Source: Rhodoferax sp. TH121 (GTDB taxonomy: Bacteria; Pseudomonadota; Gammaproteobacteria; Burkholderiales; Burkholderiaceae_C). From it: a stretch of DNA of 64,000 nt. Location: NCBI RefSeq assembly GCF_002251855.1, contig NZ_NOXW01000021.1, forward strand, positions 434,001 through 498,000, given 5' to 3'. The notes under the pieces were generated by a model. The model was not told the origin of the DNA. It saw only the letters and a program-made list of their open reading frames with translations, and made no database searches. This document shows positions 43,079 to 53,733 of the stretch, in pieces (position 1 is the first letter of the stretch; every line of letters begins with the position of its first letter). The position numbers and the translations under genes were made by a program.

Positions 43079-43809
43079 GCGCCGCAGCGAACAACCTGCT
43101 CACGTTGGAAGGCGTGCACACCCACATTGGCGCGTACCACATCCTGCATGGCGTGGACCTGGCCGTGCCGCGCGGCCAGCTCACCATGCTGCTGGGGCGC
43201 AATGGCGCGGGCAAGACCACCACGCTGCGCACCATCATGGGCCTGTGGCACGCCAACCAGGGCCGTGTGGTGTTTGACGGCAAAGACATCACCGCCGCCG
43301 AGACCCCGCAGATTGCCAGCCTGGACATTGCCTATGTGCCCGAAAACATGGGTATTTTTGCCGACCTGACCGTGCAGGAAAACATGCTGTTGGCCGCCCG
43401 CAAGGCCAAGCGTGTGCAGCACATCGATGGTGAACGCTTGAAGTGGATTTTCTCGCTCTTCCCCGCGGTGGAGAAATTCTGGAACCACCCGGCGGGCAAG
43501 CTTTCGGGTGGGCAAAAGCAGATGCTGGCCGTGGCCCGCGCCATCGTGGAGCCGCGCCAGCTGCTCATCGTGGACGAGCCCAGCAAGGGCCTGGCGCCCG
43601 CCATCATCAACAACATGATCGATGCGTTTGCCCAGCTCAAGCAGACGGGCACCACCATTTTGCTGGTGGAGCAGAACATCAGCTTCGCCAAGCGCCTGGG
43701 CGACCATGTGGCCGTGATGGACGATGGCCGCGTGGTGCACACCGGCCGCATGCAGGCCCTGGCCGAAGACGAAGCACTGCAGCAATCGCTGCTGGGATTG
43801 GCGCTATGA
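43075..43809 (+). CDS. ABC transporter ATP-binding protein LivF type
   Basis: This 244-aa second ATPase has Walker A GRNGAGKTTTLRTI, the signature motif KLSGGQKQMLAVARAI, Walker B QLLIVDEPSKGLAPAI and the H-loop LLVEQNISFA. It starts with an ATGA overlap to the LivG-type gene and ends with an ATGA overlap to the LivH-type gene, forming one tightly coupled unit. Confidence 0.94.
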   Translation: MSAAANNLLTLEGVHTHIGAYHILHGVDLAVPRGQLTMLLGRNGAGKTTTLRTIMGLWHANQGRVVFDGKDITAAETPQIASLDIAYVPENMGIFADLTVQENMLLAARKAKRVQHIDGERLKWIFSLFPAVEKFWNHPAGKLSGGQKQMLAVARAIVEPRQLLIVDEPSKGLAPAIINNMIDAFAQLKQTGTTILLVEQNISFAKRLGDHVAVMDDGRVVHTGRMQALAEDEALQQSLLGLAL

Positions 43810-44789
43810 AAACACTGGATTTCGACTGGAAGCCGCTTGCGCTGGTGCCGCTGTTGGCCCTGATCGCGCTACCCCTGATAGGCGCGCCCACCACCTGGCT
43901 CACCCTTACGGTGGCGGGTTTGGCCATGGGCATGATCATCTTCATCATTGCCTCCGGTCTCACGCTGGTGTTTGGCCTGATGGACGTGCTGAACTTTGGC
44001 CATGGCGTGTTCATCGCGCTGGGCGCCTTTGTAGCCACCACAGTGCTGGGCCTCATGGGCGACTGGACGGGTTCTGCCGAGCTGTGGCGCAACCTGGTGG
44101 CGGTGTTCCCGGCCATGCTCGTGGCTATGGCGGTGGCAGGCGCGCTGGGCCTGGTGTTCGAGCGCTTTATTGTGCGGCCTGTGTACGGCCAACACCTGAA
44201 GCAGATTCTCATCACCATGGGCGGCATGATCATTGGGGAGGAGCTCATCAAGGTCATTTGGGGCCCGGCACAACTGCCGCTACCGCTGCCCGAAGCCATG
44301 CGCGGCGCCTACTACCTGGGCGATGCCGCGGTGGAGAAATACCGCCTCATGGCGGTGGTGGTGGGGCTGGCCGTGTTTGCCGCGCTGGCCTGGGTGCTGG
44401 GCCGTACCAAGGTGGGCTTGCTGATCCGCGCTGGCGTGCAGGACCGCGAGATGGTGGAGAGCCTGGGTTACCGCATCAAGCGCCTGTTTGTCGGCGTGTT
44501 TGTGGTGGGTAGTGCGCTGGCAGGTCTGGGAGGCGTGATGTGGGGCCTGTACCAGCAGACCGTGACGCCGCAGATGGGCGCGCAGGTCAATGTGCTGATC
44601 TTCATCGTCATCATCATCGGCGGTTTGGGCTCCACGGGCGGTGCGCTGATTGGCGCCTTGTTGGTGGGGCTGATGGCCAACTACACCGGCTTCCTTGCCC
44701 CAAAGGTGGCACTGTTCTCCAACATCGCCCTCATGGTCGCCATTTTGTTGTGGCGACCGCAGGGGGTCTATCCCGTGACCAATCGATAA
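43806..44789 (+). CDS. ABC transporter permease LivH type
   Basis: This 327-aa inner-membrane permease has about eight hydrophobic segments. Family landmarks are MIIFIIASGLTLVFGLMDVL (44-63), FGHGVFIALGAF (66-77), ILITMGGMIIGEELIKVIWG and VFIVIIIGGLGSTGGA-like INVLIFIVIIIGGLGSTGG near 265. The start overlaps the preceding stop (ATGA). LivM follows after 12 bp with its own AAGGAGG. Confidence 0.94.
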   Translation: MKTLDFDWKPLALVPLLALIALPLIGAPTTWLTLTVAGLAMGMIIFIIASGLTLVFGLMDVLNFGHGVFIALGAFVATTVLGLMGDWTGSAELWRNLVAVFPAMLVAMAVAGALGLVFERFIVRPVYGQHLKQILITMGGMIIGEELIKVIWGPAQLPLPLPEAMRGAYYLGDAAVEKYRLMAVVVGLAVFAALAWVLGRTKVGLLIRAGVQDREMVESLGYRIKRLFVGVFVVGSALAGLGGVMWGLYQQTVTPQMGAQVNVLIFIVIIIGGLGSTGGALIGALLVGLMANYTGFLAPKVALFSNIALMVAILLWRPQGVYPVTNR

Positions 44790-44801
44790 GGAGGAAAGCC
44801 C

Positions 44802-45878
44802 ATGCTAAACCGCATTCTTTCCAATGACCTGCCGCGCAGCCGCTGGCTTGCACTGCTGCTGGGCACCCTGGTGCTGGCGCTAGCCTTCACGCCGTTTTTG
44901 TTTCCTGGCGTCAAGGCGCTCAATGTGGCGGCCAAGGTGCTGGTGTTCATCGTGCTGGTAGCCAGCTTTGACCTGCTGCTGGGCTACACCGGCATCGTGA
45001 GCTTTGCGCACACCATGTTCTTTGGTATCGGCGCCTACGGTATTGCCATTGCCACCACGCGCCTGGGCGCCACCTGGACTGCGCTGGGGCTGGGGCTGGG
45101 GGTGTCGCTGGTCGTCTCGTTGCTGCTGGCTTGGCTCATTGGCCTGTTCTCGTTGCGCGTGCGTGCCATCTTTTTCGCGATGATCACGTTGGCCGTGGCC
45201 TCGGCCTTTCTTACGCTGGCCTCGCAGCTGCATGAGTTCACCGGCGGCGAAGACGGACTGACCTTCAAGGTGCCGGCCATCCTCTCGCCCAGCTACGAGT
45301 TCAGCGAGACACCGTTTCTGGGCGCTTCACTGGACGGCCGGCTGCTGTGCTTCTACCTGCTGTTCGTGGTGGCCACGGTGCTGTTCCTGGCGCTGCTGCG
45401 CATCGTGAATTCGCCCTTTGGCCGCGTGTTGCAGGCCATCCGCGAAAACGAGTTCCGTGCCGAGGCGATTGGCTACCGCGTAGTGGTGTACCGCACCATC
45501 TCCAGCATCCTCTCAGCCCTGTTTGCCTGTGCGGCCGGCGCCATGCTGGCGCTTTGGCTGCGCTACAACGGGCCGGACACCTCGCTGTCCTTCGAGATCA
45601 TGATGGACGTGCTGCTCATCGTTGTCATTGGTGGCATGGGCACGCTGTATGGCTCCATCGTCGGGGCCGTGCTGTTCCTCATCGCCCAAAGCTACCTGCA
45701 AGACCTGCTGCGTCTGGCCAGCGAGGCGGCCAGTGCGCTGCCTTGGCTGTCGGCGCTGCTGTCGCCCGACCGCTGGCTGCTGTGGCTGGGCGTGCTGTTT
45801 GTGCTGTCGGTCTATTACTTTCCCACCGGGGTGGTGGGGCGGTTGCGGACAGCGGCCAGCCGGGGGAGACAAGTATGA
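44802..45878 (+). CDS. ABC transporter permease LivM type
   Basis: This 358-aa second permease is predicted to have 8-9 membrane segments, including the LivM pattern VASFDLLLGYTGIVSFAHTM (46-65). DVLLIVVIGGMGTLYGSIVG near 270 is the EAA-like cytoplasmic loop region. The strong ribosome site AAGGAGG is 8 bp before the ATG. The stop overlaps the start of the alpha/beta hydrolase (ATGA), which places that enzyme in the transporter operon. Confidence 0.94.
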   Translation: MLNRILSNDLPRSRWLALLLGTLVLALAFTPFLFPGVKALNVAAKVLVFIVLVASFDLLLGYTGIVSFAHTMFFGIGAYGIAIATTRLGATWTALGLGLGVSLVVSLLLAWLIGLFSLRVRAIFFAMITLAVASAFLTLASQLHEFTGGEDGLTFKVPAILSPSYEFSETPFLGASLDGRLLCFYLLFVVATVLFLALLRIVNSPFGRVLQAIRENEFRAEAIGYRVVVYRTISSILSALFACAAGAMLALWLRYNGPDTSLSFEIMMDVLLIVVIGGMGTLYGSIVGAVLFLIAQSYLQDLLRLASEAASALPWLSALLSPDRWLLWLGVLFVLSVYYFPTGVVGRLRTAASRGRQV

Positions 45879-46762
45879 GCACACCCACCTCCCACTACGT
45901 GCGCTGCGCGGGCTACGAGCTGCACTACACCGCGTGGGGCGCGGCCGATGCGCCAGTGGTTATTGCCTGGCATGGCCTGGCGCGCACCGGCCGCGACATG
46001 GACGAGCTGGCCCAGCACTTGAGCCCACGCTACCGCGTCATTTGTCCCGACACCCTGGGCCGCGGCCTGAGCCAATGGAGCCGCAATCCGGCTCAGGAGT
46101 ACTGCTTGCAGTTCTATGCACGCATGGCGGCTGATCTGTTGGATGTGTTGAAGATCGAGCAGGCCCATTGGGTGGGCACCTCCATGGGCGGCGCCATTGG
46201 CACCGTGTGCGCCAGTGGCCTGTTTGAGCCGCAGCTGCAGGGCCGCATTCTCAGCCTCACGCTCAACGACAACGCGCCTGAATTGGCCCGTGCGGCTATC
46301 GACCGCATTCGCGCCTACGCGGGCAGCCCGCCAGCGTTTGACACAGTGCTGGAGCTGGAGGCTTTTTTCCGCCAGGTTTACAAACCCTACGGCTGGCTCA
46401 GCGACGGGCAGTGGCGCCGCCTGACCGAAACCTCCGTGCGCCGCCTGGCGGATGGCCGTGTGACGCCGCACTACGACCCCGCCATGGTGCAGCAGTTCAC
46501 CGAGCATCCTGACGACTACCGCATCTGGGACCACTACGATCAGCTCCGCCTGCCGGTGTTGTGCCTGCGTGGTGCCGAGTCCGATCTGGTGTTGCCAGAA
46601 ACCGTGCAGGCCATGGCCACGCGCGGGCCAGGCCGTGCAGGGCGCTTGCAGTTGGTGGAAGTGCCAGGCTGCGGCCACGCGCCGGCATTGAATGTGACTT
46701 CGCAGCTCGCGCTGGTCTCGGACTTCATCGATGCGGTCCAAGCTGGGTTCGCCAGAAATTAA
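45875..46762 (+). CDS. Alpha/beta hydrolase in the Liv-type operon
   Basis: This 295-aa hydrolase has an oxyanion-hole segment AWHGLARTGRDMDEL (30-44), the nucleophile elbow WVGTSMGGAIG (Ser near 99), and a late Asp and His (CLRGAESDLVLP, GCGHAPAL). There is no signal peptide, so it acts in the cytoplasm. Its overlap with livM suggests it processes the imported compound, for example an ester, amide or lactone. The substrate cannot be named. A palindromic repeat begins at the stop codon region. Confidence 0.88.
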   Translation: MSTPTSHYVRCAGYELHYTAWGAADAPVVIAWHGLARTGRDMDELAQHLSPRYRVICPDTLGRGLSQWSRNPAQEYCLQFYARMAADLLDVLKIEQAHWVGTSMGGAIGTVCASGLFEPQLQGRILSLTLNDNAPELARAAIDRIRAYAGSPPAFDTVLELEAFFRQVYKPYGWLSDGQWRRLTETSVRRLADGRVTPHYDPAMVQQFTEHPDDYRIWDHYDQLRLPVLCLRGAESDLVLPETVQAMATRGPGRAGRLQLVEVPGCGHAPALNVTSQLALVSDFIDAVQAGFARN

Positions 46763-46819
46763 GCCAAACAGGGCGATAACCATTATGGATACTGCGCAAG
46801 CAGCTCCTGAAATAGGAGC
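46763..46819 (-). repeat. Dispersed palindromic repeat, copy 8
   Basis: Minus strand: GCTCCTATTTCAGGAGC, then TGCTTGCGCAGTATCCATAA. It lies between the convergent hydrolase and modE genes. The third-stem region is degenerate. Confidence 0.88.
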
Positions 46820-46828
46820 ATTTCCGGG

Positions 46829-48402
<1,574 letters not shown>

Positions 48403-48414
48403 ACCGGCCGCTCC

Positions 48415-49098
48415 ATGCCCCTGAGCTCTGACGACCTGGGTGCCATCTGGCTCACGCTGCGCTTGGCCAGTGTGACCACCGTCTTGCTGCTGCTCCTGGC
48501 CACGCCGCTGGCCTGGTGGTTGGCGCACACCGGCTCCCGCTGGCGCGGACCGGTCGGGGCGGTGGTGGCACTGCCACTGGTGCTGCCGCCCACGGTGCTG
48601 GGTTTTTACCTGCTGGTGAGCCTGGGGCCGCAGGGGCCGTTGGGGCAGATCACGCAGGCGCTGGGTTGGGGGCTGCTGCCCTTCACGTTTGCCGGGCTGG
48701 TGCTGGGTTCGGTGGTCTACTCGCTGCCGTTTGCGGTGCAGCCGCTGCAGCATGCGTTTGAGTCCATGGGCACGCGTCCCATGGAGGTGGCGGCCACTTT
48801 GCGGGCCAGTCCGCTGGATGCCTTCTTCACCGTGGCCGTGCCGCTGGCCCGTCCGGGTTTTGTCACCGCCGCGGTGCTGAGCTTTGCGCACACCGTGGGG
48901 GAGTTTGGGGTGGTGCTGATGCTGGGCGGCAATATCCCCGAGAAAACCCGCGTGGTCTCTACCCAGATCTACGGCCACGTGGAGGCACTGCAGTACACGC
49001 AGGCCCACTGGCTGTCGGCCGGCATGGTGGTGTTTTCCTTTGTCGTGCTGCTGGGCCTGGGCTGGCTCAACCCGCGCGGCAGCAGGGTGCGCCCATGA
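48415..49098 (+). CDS. modB: Molybdate ABC transporter permease
   Basis: This 227-aa permease has five to six hydrophobic segments and the EAA-type cytoplasmic loop ([20 protein letters not shown], about 123-142). [20 protein letters not shown] near 57-76 is a ModB landmark. It overlaps modC by ATGA. Confidence 0.95.
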   Translation: MPLSSDDLGAIWLTLRLASVTTVLLLLLATPLAWWLAHTGSRWRGPVGAVVALPLVLPPTVLGFYLLVSLGPQGPLGQITQALGWGLLPFTFAGLVLGSVVYSLPFAVQPLQHAFESMGTRPMEVAATLRASPLDAFFTVAVPLARPGFVTAAVLSFAHTVGEFGVVLMLGGNIPEKTRVVSTQIYGHVEALQYTQAHWLSAGMVVFSFVVLLGLGWLNPRGSRVRP

Positions 49099-50192
49099 GT
49101 CTCGGCACCAACCACATCCGCCTGCACTTGCCCCGCCCCGGCTTCACGTTGGACGTGGACCTGCGCTTGCCTGAGCGCGGCATCACCGTGCTGTTTGGCG
49201 CCTCGGGATCGGGCAAGACCACGGTGCTGCGCTGCGTGGCCGGGCTGGAGCAGGCCGCGCAGGCACGCATCTGCCTGCGCGGCCAGCTGTGGCAGGACGA
49301 TGCCCAGGGCATCACCTTGCCCGCCTGGCGCCGCCCGGTGGGCTATGTGTTTCAGGAGGCTAGCCTGCTGGCGCACCTGGACGTGCGTGGCAACCTGGCC
49401 TATGCGCACAAGCGTGCTGCCAAGGCCAGCGGCCGCTCCCAGGCCCTGCTGGCCGTGGACACCGCCATTGACTTGCTAGGCCTGGCCCCATTGCTCACAC
49501 GGGCCACTGGCGATTTGTCGGGCGGGGAGCGCCAGCGCGTCGCCATTGCCCGTGCGCTGGCGACCCAACCCGAACTGCTGCTGCTGGACGAACCCCTGGC
49601 CGCGTTGGACCCGGCGCGTCGCCAGGAGGTGTTGCCCTGGCTGGAGCGGCTGCGCGACGAGTTACACATCCCCATGCTCTATGTCACCCATTCTGTGGAT
49701 GAGGTGGTGCGCCTGGCCGACACTTTGGTGGTGCTGGCCCAAGGGAGGGTGCAAGCCAGCGGCCCGGCGGCCCAGGTGCTGGCGCAAGTCGATGTGCCCT
49801 TGCGCCTGGGCGACGAAGCGTCCACCCTGTTGCATGCCCATGTTGCGGAGCTGGATACCCGTTGGCACCTGGCCCGGCTGGCGTTTGCCGGGGGCAGCCT
49901 GTGGCTGGCGGACGCAGGCATGGCAGTGGGCGCCCCGGTGCGTCTGCGCGTGCTGGCGCGCGATGTGAGCCTGGCCACGCAGGAACCCGTGCACACCAGC
50001 ATCCAGAACGTGCTGCTTTGCACCGTGCTGGCCATTGCCGAGGACAGCCATCCGGCGCAGGCCCTGGTGCAGCTGGGCTGCGGCCCGGACCGCCTGCTGG
50101 CGCGGGTGACCCGGCGCTCCGTCCACACGCTGGGCTTGGCGGTGGGGCAGCCTGTGTGGGCGCAGGTGAAGGCCTTAGCTCTGGCTAATTAA
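49095..50192 (+). CDS. modC: Molybdate ABC transporter ATP-binding protein
   Basis: This 365-aa ATPase has Walker [14 protein letters not shown] (about 35-47), signature [16 protein letters not shown] (about 138-153) and Walker [17 protein letters not shown]. The C-terminal TOBE/Mop domain (about 295-365, [14 protein letters not shown]) binds oxyanion as regulatory site. Its start overlaps the modB stop. Gene order modABC with divergent modE is classical. Confidence 0.96.
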   Translation: MSLGTNHIRLHLPRPGFTLDVDLRLPERGITVLFGASGSGKTTVLRCVAGLEQAAQARICLRGQLWQDDAQGITLPAWRRPVGYVFQEASLLAHLDVRGNLAYAHKRAAKASGRSQALLAVDTAIDLLGLAPLLTRATGDLSGGERQRVAIARALATQPELLLLDEPLAALDPARRQEVLPWLERLRDELHIPMLYVTHSVDEVVRLADTLVVLAQGRVQASGPAAQVLAQVDVPLRLGDEASTLLHAHVAELDTRWHLARLAFAGGSLWLADAGMAVGAPVRLRVLARDVSLATQEPVHTSIQNVLLCTVLAIAEDSHPAQALVQLGCGPDRLLARVTRRSVHTLGLAVGQPVWAQVKALALAN

Positions 50193-50315
50193 AACCGATT
50201 GATTAAAAATCACCCTGCAAATTCACCCGTTTGGGGGAGTGACAGCGGCGGGGGACGGGACTACGCTGGTGCCTTCATTTTTGATGCGCTGCAGCACCTT
50301 TTCTTTCATCCCCCT

Positions 50316-51944
50316 ATGCCCGTTTACGCGCCGCCCGACTCCTCGGTGCCTGTGATGCAGGTGCTGCACCAGGCCCAGCTGGCGCTCAAGCACGGCGACG
50401 TGACGCATAGCCTGGTGCTGGCCAAAGCCGCGCTGTCCCGGGCCCAGGCAGCGCATGACCTGCCGACCGAGGCGCGCGCCCTGCTGGCCTTGGCGCAGGC
50501 GGATCGTCTGGTATCGCGTTTTCGGCGTGCGCAAGAAACCGCTCAGCGTGCGGCCACGTTGTTCCAGATGTGTGAAGACACCCGAGGCGAGGCCGAAGCC
50601 TTGGCCACCTTGTCGCACACCCTGAGCGTGATGGGCCACAGCGAAGAGGGCGTGGAAGCCGCGCTGTTAGGCCTCAAGCTCAACGCCGATGCACCGGCGC
50701 TGTCACAAGCCCTGTCGTACAACTACCTGGGCGTGGCCTACACCCATGGTGGCAACTTCGACCGAGCCGATGCTGCCTATCGCACGGCCATTGGCCTGCT
50801 GGAAGACGGTGGCCACTGGATGGAGGCCTACCTGCCGCGGGTGAACCAGCGTCTCATGGAAGTCAGCCGCTGCTTTTTTGACCGCTACTACCAGGGCCAA
50901 TTCACCGGCCTGCAGCGGCTGGCAGAGCTGCGTCGCGCCAGCGCCCGATCGGCCCAGGCCGCTCCCAATTTGCTGGTGTTCCAAGGGGCCCAACTCAAGA
51001 CCCAGGCCATGCTGGGCCTGGGTGATGGTTTTGAGGCCTGCTGGCTGGGTGAACTGGTCGTGGCACAAACCCACGCCGACTTTGCGCAAGCCGCCGAGAC
51101 CCGGGGCGATCCCAATCCCTCGGTCACCCTGATGGAGCTGTGGCTGCGCGCTGAAATTGCTTGGGCTGCGCGCGACTGGTCCTTGGCCGAATACCACTGC
51201 CACCGCATGATGCAGCTGGCCATGTCCATCGACCACGAACACCTGGTCGGCATCTCGTACCTCTTGCTCGCCCAAATCCTCAGTGCCCAGGGCAAAGAGC
51301 GCGCTTCGCAAGCTCAGCTGCGTGCGCTCAAGCAGCGCGAAACCGATCTGCGCCATGCCGCCTTGCAGCAGCGCGAAGAGCGCATCGAATGGCAGCTGCA
51401 GGCCCGTGCCAGCCGCGCCACGGCACGCCGTCTGGCGCAGCAGGCGCAGCAGCTGGAGCAGCTGGCAATGGAAGATTCGCTGACCGGCCTGTTCAACCGC
51501 CGCTACCTGGAGCGCATGGTGCCTGAGCTGCTGCGCAAGGGGGCAGACCGCGGCCTGACACCGGCCATGGCCTTTGTGGATGTGGACTACTTCAAACACA
51601 TCAACGACCACTATTCCCACCAGGTGGGTGACGCCGTGCTGCAGGAGCTGGGTCACATCTTGCGCAGCTTTGTGCGTGAAGGTGATGTGCCCGTGCGGCT
51701 GGGCGGCGATGAATTTGTCGTTGCGTTTGCCCATGTGGACGAAGCCGCAGCCCACGGCCTGGCCCAGCGCATCCAGGATGCCGTGGAGAGCCATCCCTGG
51801 GACCGCCTGCGCCCTGGGCTGTGCGTCAGCGTCAGTGTGGGTGTGGCCGGTGCGCAGGGCGGAGACTGCCTGAAGAGCTGGCTGCACCGCTGCGACGTGG
51901 GCATGTATGTCGAGAAAGACACCAGGCATCAAATCCTGGGTTAA
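50316..51944 (+). CDS. Diguanylate cyclase with TPR-like N-terminal domain
   Basis: This 542-aa cytoplasmic protein has a helical TPR-like region at about 10-325 (for example YNYLGVAYTHGGNFDRADAA), a coiled coil at 325-385 and a GGDEF domain at 386-542. The active motif RLGGDEF (461-467) is intact, and an inhibitory I-site RxxD (REGD, 454-457) lies five residues upstream. It should therefore make c-di-GMP under product feedback. There is no membrane segment, so the input is probably a cytoplasmic protein or ligand bound by the TPRs. The start at 50316 lacks a strong ribosome site; an in-frame ATG at 50355 is an alternative. Confidence 0.9.
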   Translation: MPVYAPPDSSVPVMQVLHQAQLALKHGDVTHSLVLAKAALSRAQAAHDLPTEARALLALAQADRLVSRFRRAQETAQRAATLFQMCEDTRGEAEALATLSHTLSVMGHSEEGVEAALLGLKLNADAPALSQALSYNYLGVAYTHGGNFDRADAAYRTAIGLLEDGGHWMEAYLPRVNQRLMEVSRCFFDRYYQGQFTGLQRLAELRRASARSAQAAPNLLVFQGAQLKTQAMLGLGDGFEACWLGELVVAQTHADFAQAAETRGDPNPSVTLMELWLRAEIAWAARDWSLAEYHCHRMMQLAMSIDHEHLVGISYLLLAQILSAQGKERASQAQLRALKQRETDLRHAALQQREERIEWQLQARASRATARRLAQQAQQLEQLAMEDSLTGLFNRRYLERMVPELLRKGADRGLTPAMAFVDVDYFKHINDHYSHQVGDAVLQELGHILRSFVREGDVPVRLGGDEFVVAFAHVDEAAAHGLAQRIQDAVESHPWDRLRPGLCVSVSVGVAGAQGGDCLKSWLHRCDVGMYVEKDTRHQILG

Positions 51945-51984
51945 AGCCCATGGATACTGCGCAAGCAGCTCCTGATTTGCTAGC
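51944..51984 (-). repeat. Dispersed palindromic repeat, copy 9 (shorter)
   Basis: Minus strand: GCTAGCAAATCAGGAGC, then TGCTTGCGCAGTATCCATGG. It fills the 43 bp between the convergent GGDEF and LysE genes, so both transcripts end in it. The third stem is missing. Confidence 0.85.
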
Positions 51985-51987
51985 GAT

Positions 51988-52623
51988 TCAGCTCTTGGCG
52001 CCCGCCATCAATGCGGCAAAGCCCACAAACACCCCGCCGGTCAGCCGGTTGAAGGCGCGCATCACATTCGCCCGCTGCAGGTAGCGCGCCAGTTGTTTGC
52101 CGCTGGCGGCGTAGACAAAATACCAAGCCACTTCCACCACCGCGAAAGTGCTGAGCAAGATGCCGAACTGCGGCAACTGGGGGAGTGCCGGGTTCAGAAA
52201 CTGCGGGAAGAAGGCCGCTGCAAACAGAATGGCCTTGGGGTTGCTGGCCGCCACCAGCGCACCCTGGCGGTACAGCGCCCAAGTGCTCAGCGCTTCCCCT
52301 AACTTGCTGGGGGCGCCACCATCGGCAGGGGCCTCTTGCACCGGACTGCGCCACACCTGCACGCCCAGGTAAGCCAGGTAGGCGGCACCGGCCAGGCGCA
52401 GCGCGTCAAACACGGCAGGGAATGCCTGCAACAGCGCACCCAGGCCCGCGGCCGAGAGGCTCAGCATCAGCATCAGCGAGGTCATGCAGCCCGCCATGCT
52501 GGTCACCGCGCCGCGCAGTCCCTGGCGTGCGCCCGTGCTCATCACCAGCAACATATTGGGGCCGGGTGTGGCCGACACCACAAACGTCATCATCACAAAC
52601 AGCCACCAGGTATGCAGGCTCAT
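51988..52623 (-). CDS. LysE/RhtB family exporter
   Basis: This 211-aa inner-membrane amino acid or metabolite exporter has six hydrophobic segments. The family N-terminal motif is VVSATPGPNMLLVMSTGARQ (15-34), and ALVAASNPKAILFAAAFFPQ lies near 121-140. The actual exported substrate is unknown. The gene begins 30 bp after slyX and ends against the GGDEF gene. Confidence 0.92.
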   Translation of the reverse strand: MSLHTWWLFVMMTFVVSATPGPNMLLVMSTGARQGLRGAVTSMAGCMTSLMLMLSLSAAGLGALLQAFPAVFDALRLAGAAYLAYLGVQVWRSPVQEAPADGGAPSKLGEALSTWALYRQGALVAASNPKAILFAAAFFPQFLNPALPQLPQFGILLSTFAVVEVAWYFVYAASGKQLARYLQRANVMRAFNRLTGGVFVGFAALMAGAKS

Positions 52624-52653
52624 GGGTTCAATCCTTGGAAGTCGAAAAGTGGG

Positions 52654-52866
52654 TTAGTAGTGGGGTGGCAATTCGTCACGCAGGTTGCGCGCCGTGGCCG
52701 GTTCGCTGGCCTGCTGACGCATATGCGTGATCTCGCGGATCAAGGCATCGATTTGCGCCTGCTGGCGAACAATGATTTTGTCGAGCTGGTCCAGCGCGTC
52801 TTCGGCAAAGCTGGCCTTGATTTCCAGCTCGGTCAGGCGGCGTTCGGTACGTTCTGTGGTGTCCAT
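52654..52866 (-). CDS. slyX: SlyX family protein
   Basis: This 70-aa coiled-coil protein of unknown function has the family layout: a heptad-rich N-terminal half (ERRLTELEIKASFAEDALDQ, LDKIIVRQQAQID) and the conserved C-terminal end DELPPHY. The start ATG is at 52866. It lies 34 bp after the DUF1801 stop. Confidence 0.9.
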   Translation of the reverse strand: MDTTERTERRLTELEIKASFAEDALDQLDKIIVRQQAQIDALIREITHMRQQASEPATARNLRDELPPHY

Positions 52867-52900
52867 AGAGCCCTATTGGACACCATGCAGCGCCTGCTTT

Positions 52901-53263
52901 TCAGCTGGCGCTTTGCGCCGCCGCCAGCGCTAGCGGCAAATACTGGGCCAGCTTCTTGTTCTGGATGTCGTCCAGTGACCTTAGCTTGAGATGCCGTCGC
53001 CCCTTGCCCGCGCCTTCCAGATGGCCCCAGGTGTCGTTGATGCGCGCACCATGGCTGAACTCCACCGACACGTGTTCTTTGTACGCAAACGCCCCGCAAA
53101 ACTGCACCCCGGACGCAAAGAGAATGCCGCCGTACTTCACCTCTTCGGAAAAGGGCTTGAAGCTTTTCTTCACCAAGGCACGCACCGCCTCCACCACAGC
53201 GTGGCGCTCCTCGCTCACGAGGCGGATGTCTTCGAGAAGGGTTTGAACGGATTTGGTGGGCAT
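52901..53263 (-). CDS. DUF1801 domain protein
   Basis: This 120-aa protein of the DUF1801 group has the pattern SFKPFSEEVKYGGILFASGV (34-53) and AYKEHVSVEFSHGARI, with KLRSLDDIQNKKLAQYL near the C-terminus. The family fold is YdhG-like, but its role is unknown. The ATG at 53263 was preferred over an in-frame codon at 53311, which would run into the hairpin element upstream. Confidence 0.82.
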   Translation of the reverse strand: MPTKSVQTLLEDIRLVSEERHAVVEAVRALVKKSFKPFSEEVKYGGILFASGVQFCGAFAYKEHVSVEFSHGARINDTWGHLEGAGKGRRHLKLRSLDDIQNKKLAQYLPLALAAAQSAS

Positions 53264-53302
53264 GGGGCTGTCAATAGAAGAGTCTGCAGATGGATTGAGC
53301 AC

Positions 53303-53385
53303 TTTCAACAAGCCCCCAATGTGTCAACGTCGCTTCTCTGCCGGAGCCGGAGGCGAAGGCGGCCGGATACAGCAGCTTGTTAAAT
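53303..53385 (-). other. attC-like inverted-repeat element B
   Basis: On the minus strand, ATTTAAC (fits RYYYAAC) appears 9 bp after the stop of the 53395-53667 gene. The matching arm GCTTGTTGAAA closes an 83-bp element with AACAAGC/GCTTGTT arms and a GC-rich centre. GTTGAAA fits GTTRRRY at six of seven positions. Its placement just after a short low-GC gene is typical of an integron cassette, but imperfect core and lack of an integrase keep confidence low. Confidence 0.35.
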
Positions 53386-53394
53386 CGAATGCGC

Positions 53395-53667
53395 TCACAG
53401 CTTCACCACCGTTTCGACCATCATAAGTACTTCTCCGCCGTAATTGATATAAGCAACGACCGCATCACCGAATTCATCAAGGAGGGCCATTCCCGTTGAA
53501 TCAACTTCGTTTTGCGCACTTAGGCGCAGAACACCATCGCGCCATTCGCAGGCCACATCAAGCTGCCATGGACGTTGCTCAAACTCAGACAGCATATCGG
53601 TAACAGCTTCTCGCGCCTCTGTTTCCGTAAGTCCTTTGCAAATAACGGTGGTCCGGTACATGCGCAT
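53395..53667 (-). CDS. Hypothetical protein, possible integron cassette gene
   Basis: This 90-aa predicted soluble protein is of unknown function. Strand/helix alternation (MYRTTVICKGLTETEAREAV, LDVACEWRDGVLRLSA, VVAYINYGGEVLMMVETVVK) suggests a small ferredoxin-like alpha/beta fold, which is inference. GC content is lower than in flanking genes. Two possible starts exist, 53667 and the ATG at 53661; the former overlaps the core site of an attC-like hairpin. It follows the broken gene by 12 bp in the same orientation. Confidence 0.6.
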   Translation of the reverse strand: MRMYRTTVICKGLTETEAREAVTDMLSEFEQRPWQLDVACEWRDGVLRLSAQNEVDSTGMALLDEFGDAVVAYINYGGEVLMMVETVVKL

Positions 53668-53733
53668 TAACGTTCAAAATCACCGGCCTTGCGCGGCTTC
53701 TTGCGCAAGGTCCAGTGCATTGTCGGGTTGAGC
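53665..53733 (-). other. attC-like hairpin element A
   Basis: On the minus strand, GCTCAAC (fits RYYYAAC) is followed by the stem CACTGGACCTTGCGC / GCGCAAGGCCGGTG with one bulged A and an 8-base apex, then TTTTGAACGTTAATGC at the end. An extrahelical base is typical of attC sites. GTTAATG deviates from GTTRRRY in its last two bases. The element overlaps the last 18 codons of the upstream gene. Confidence 0.35.
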
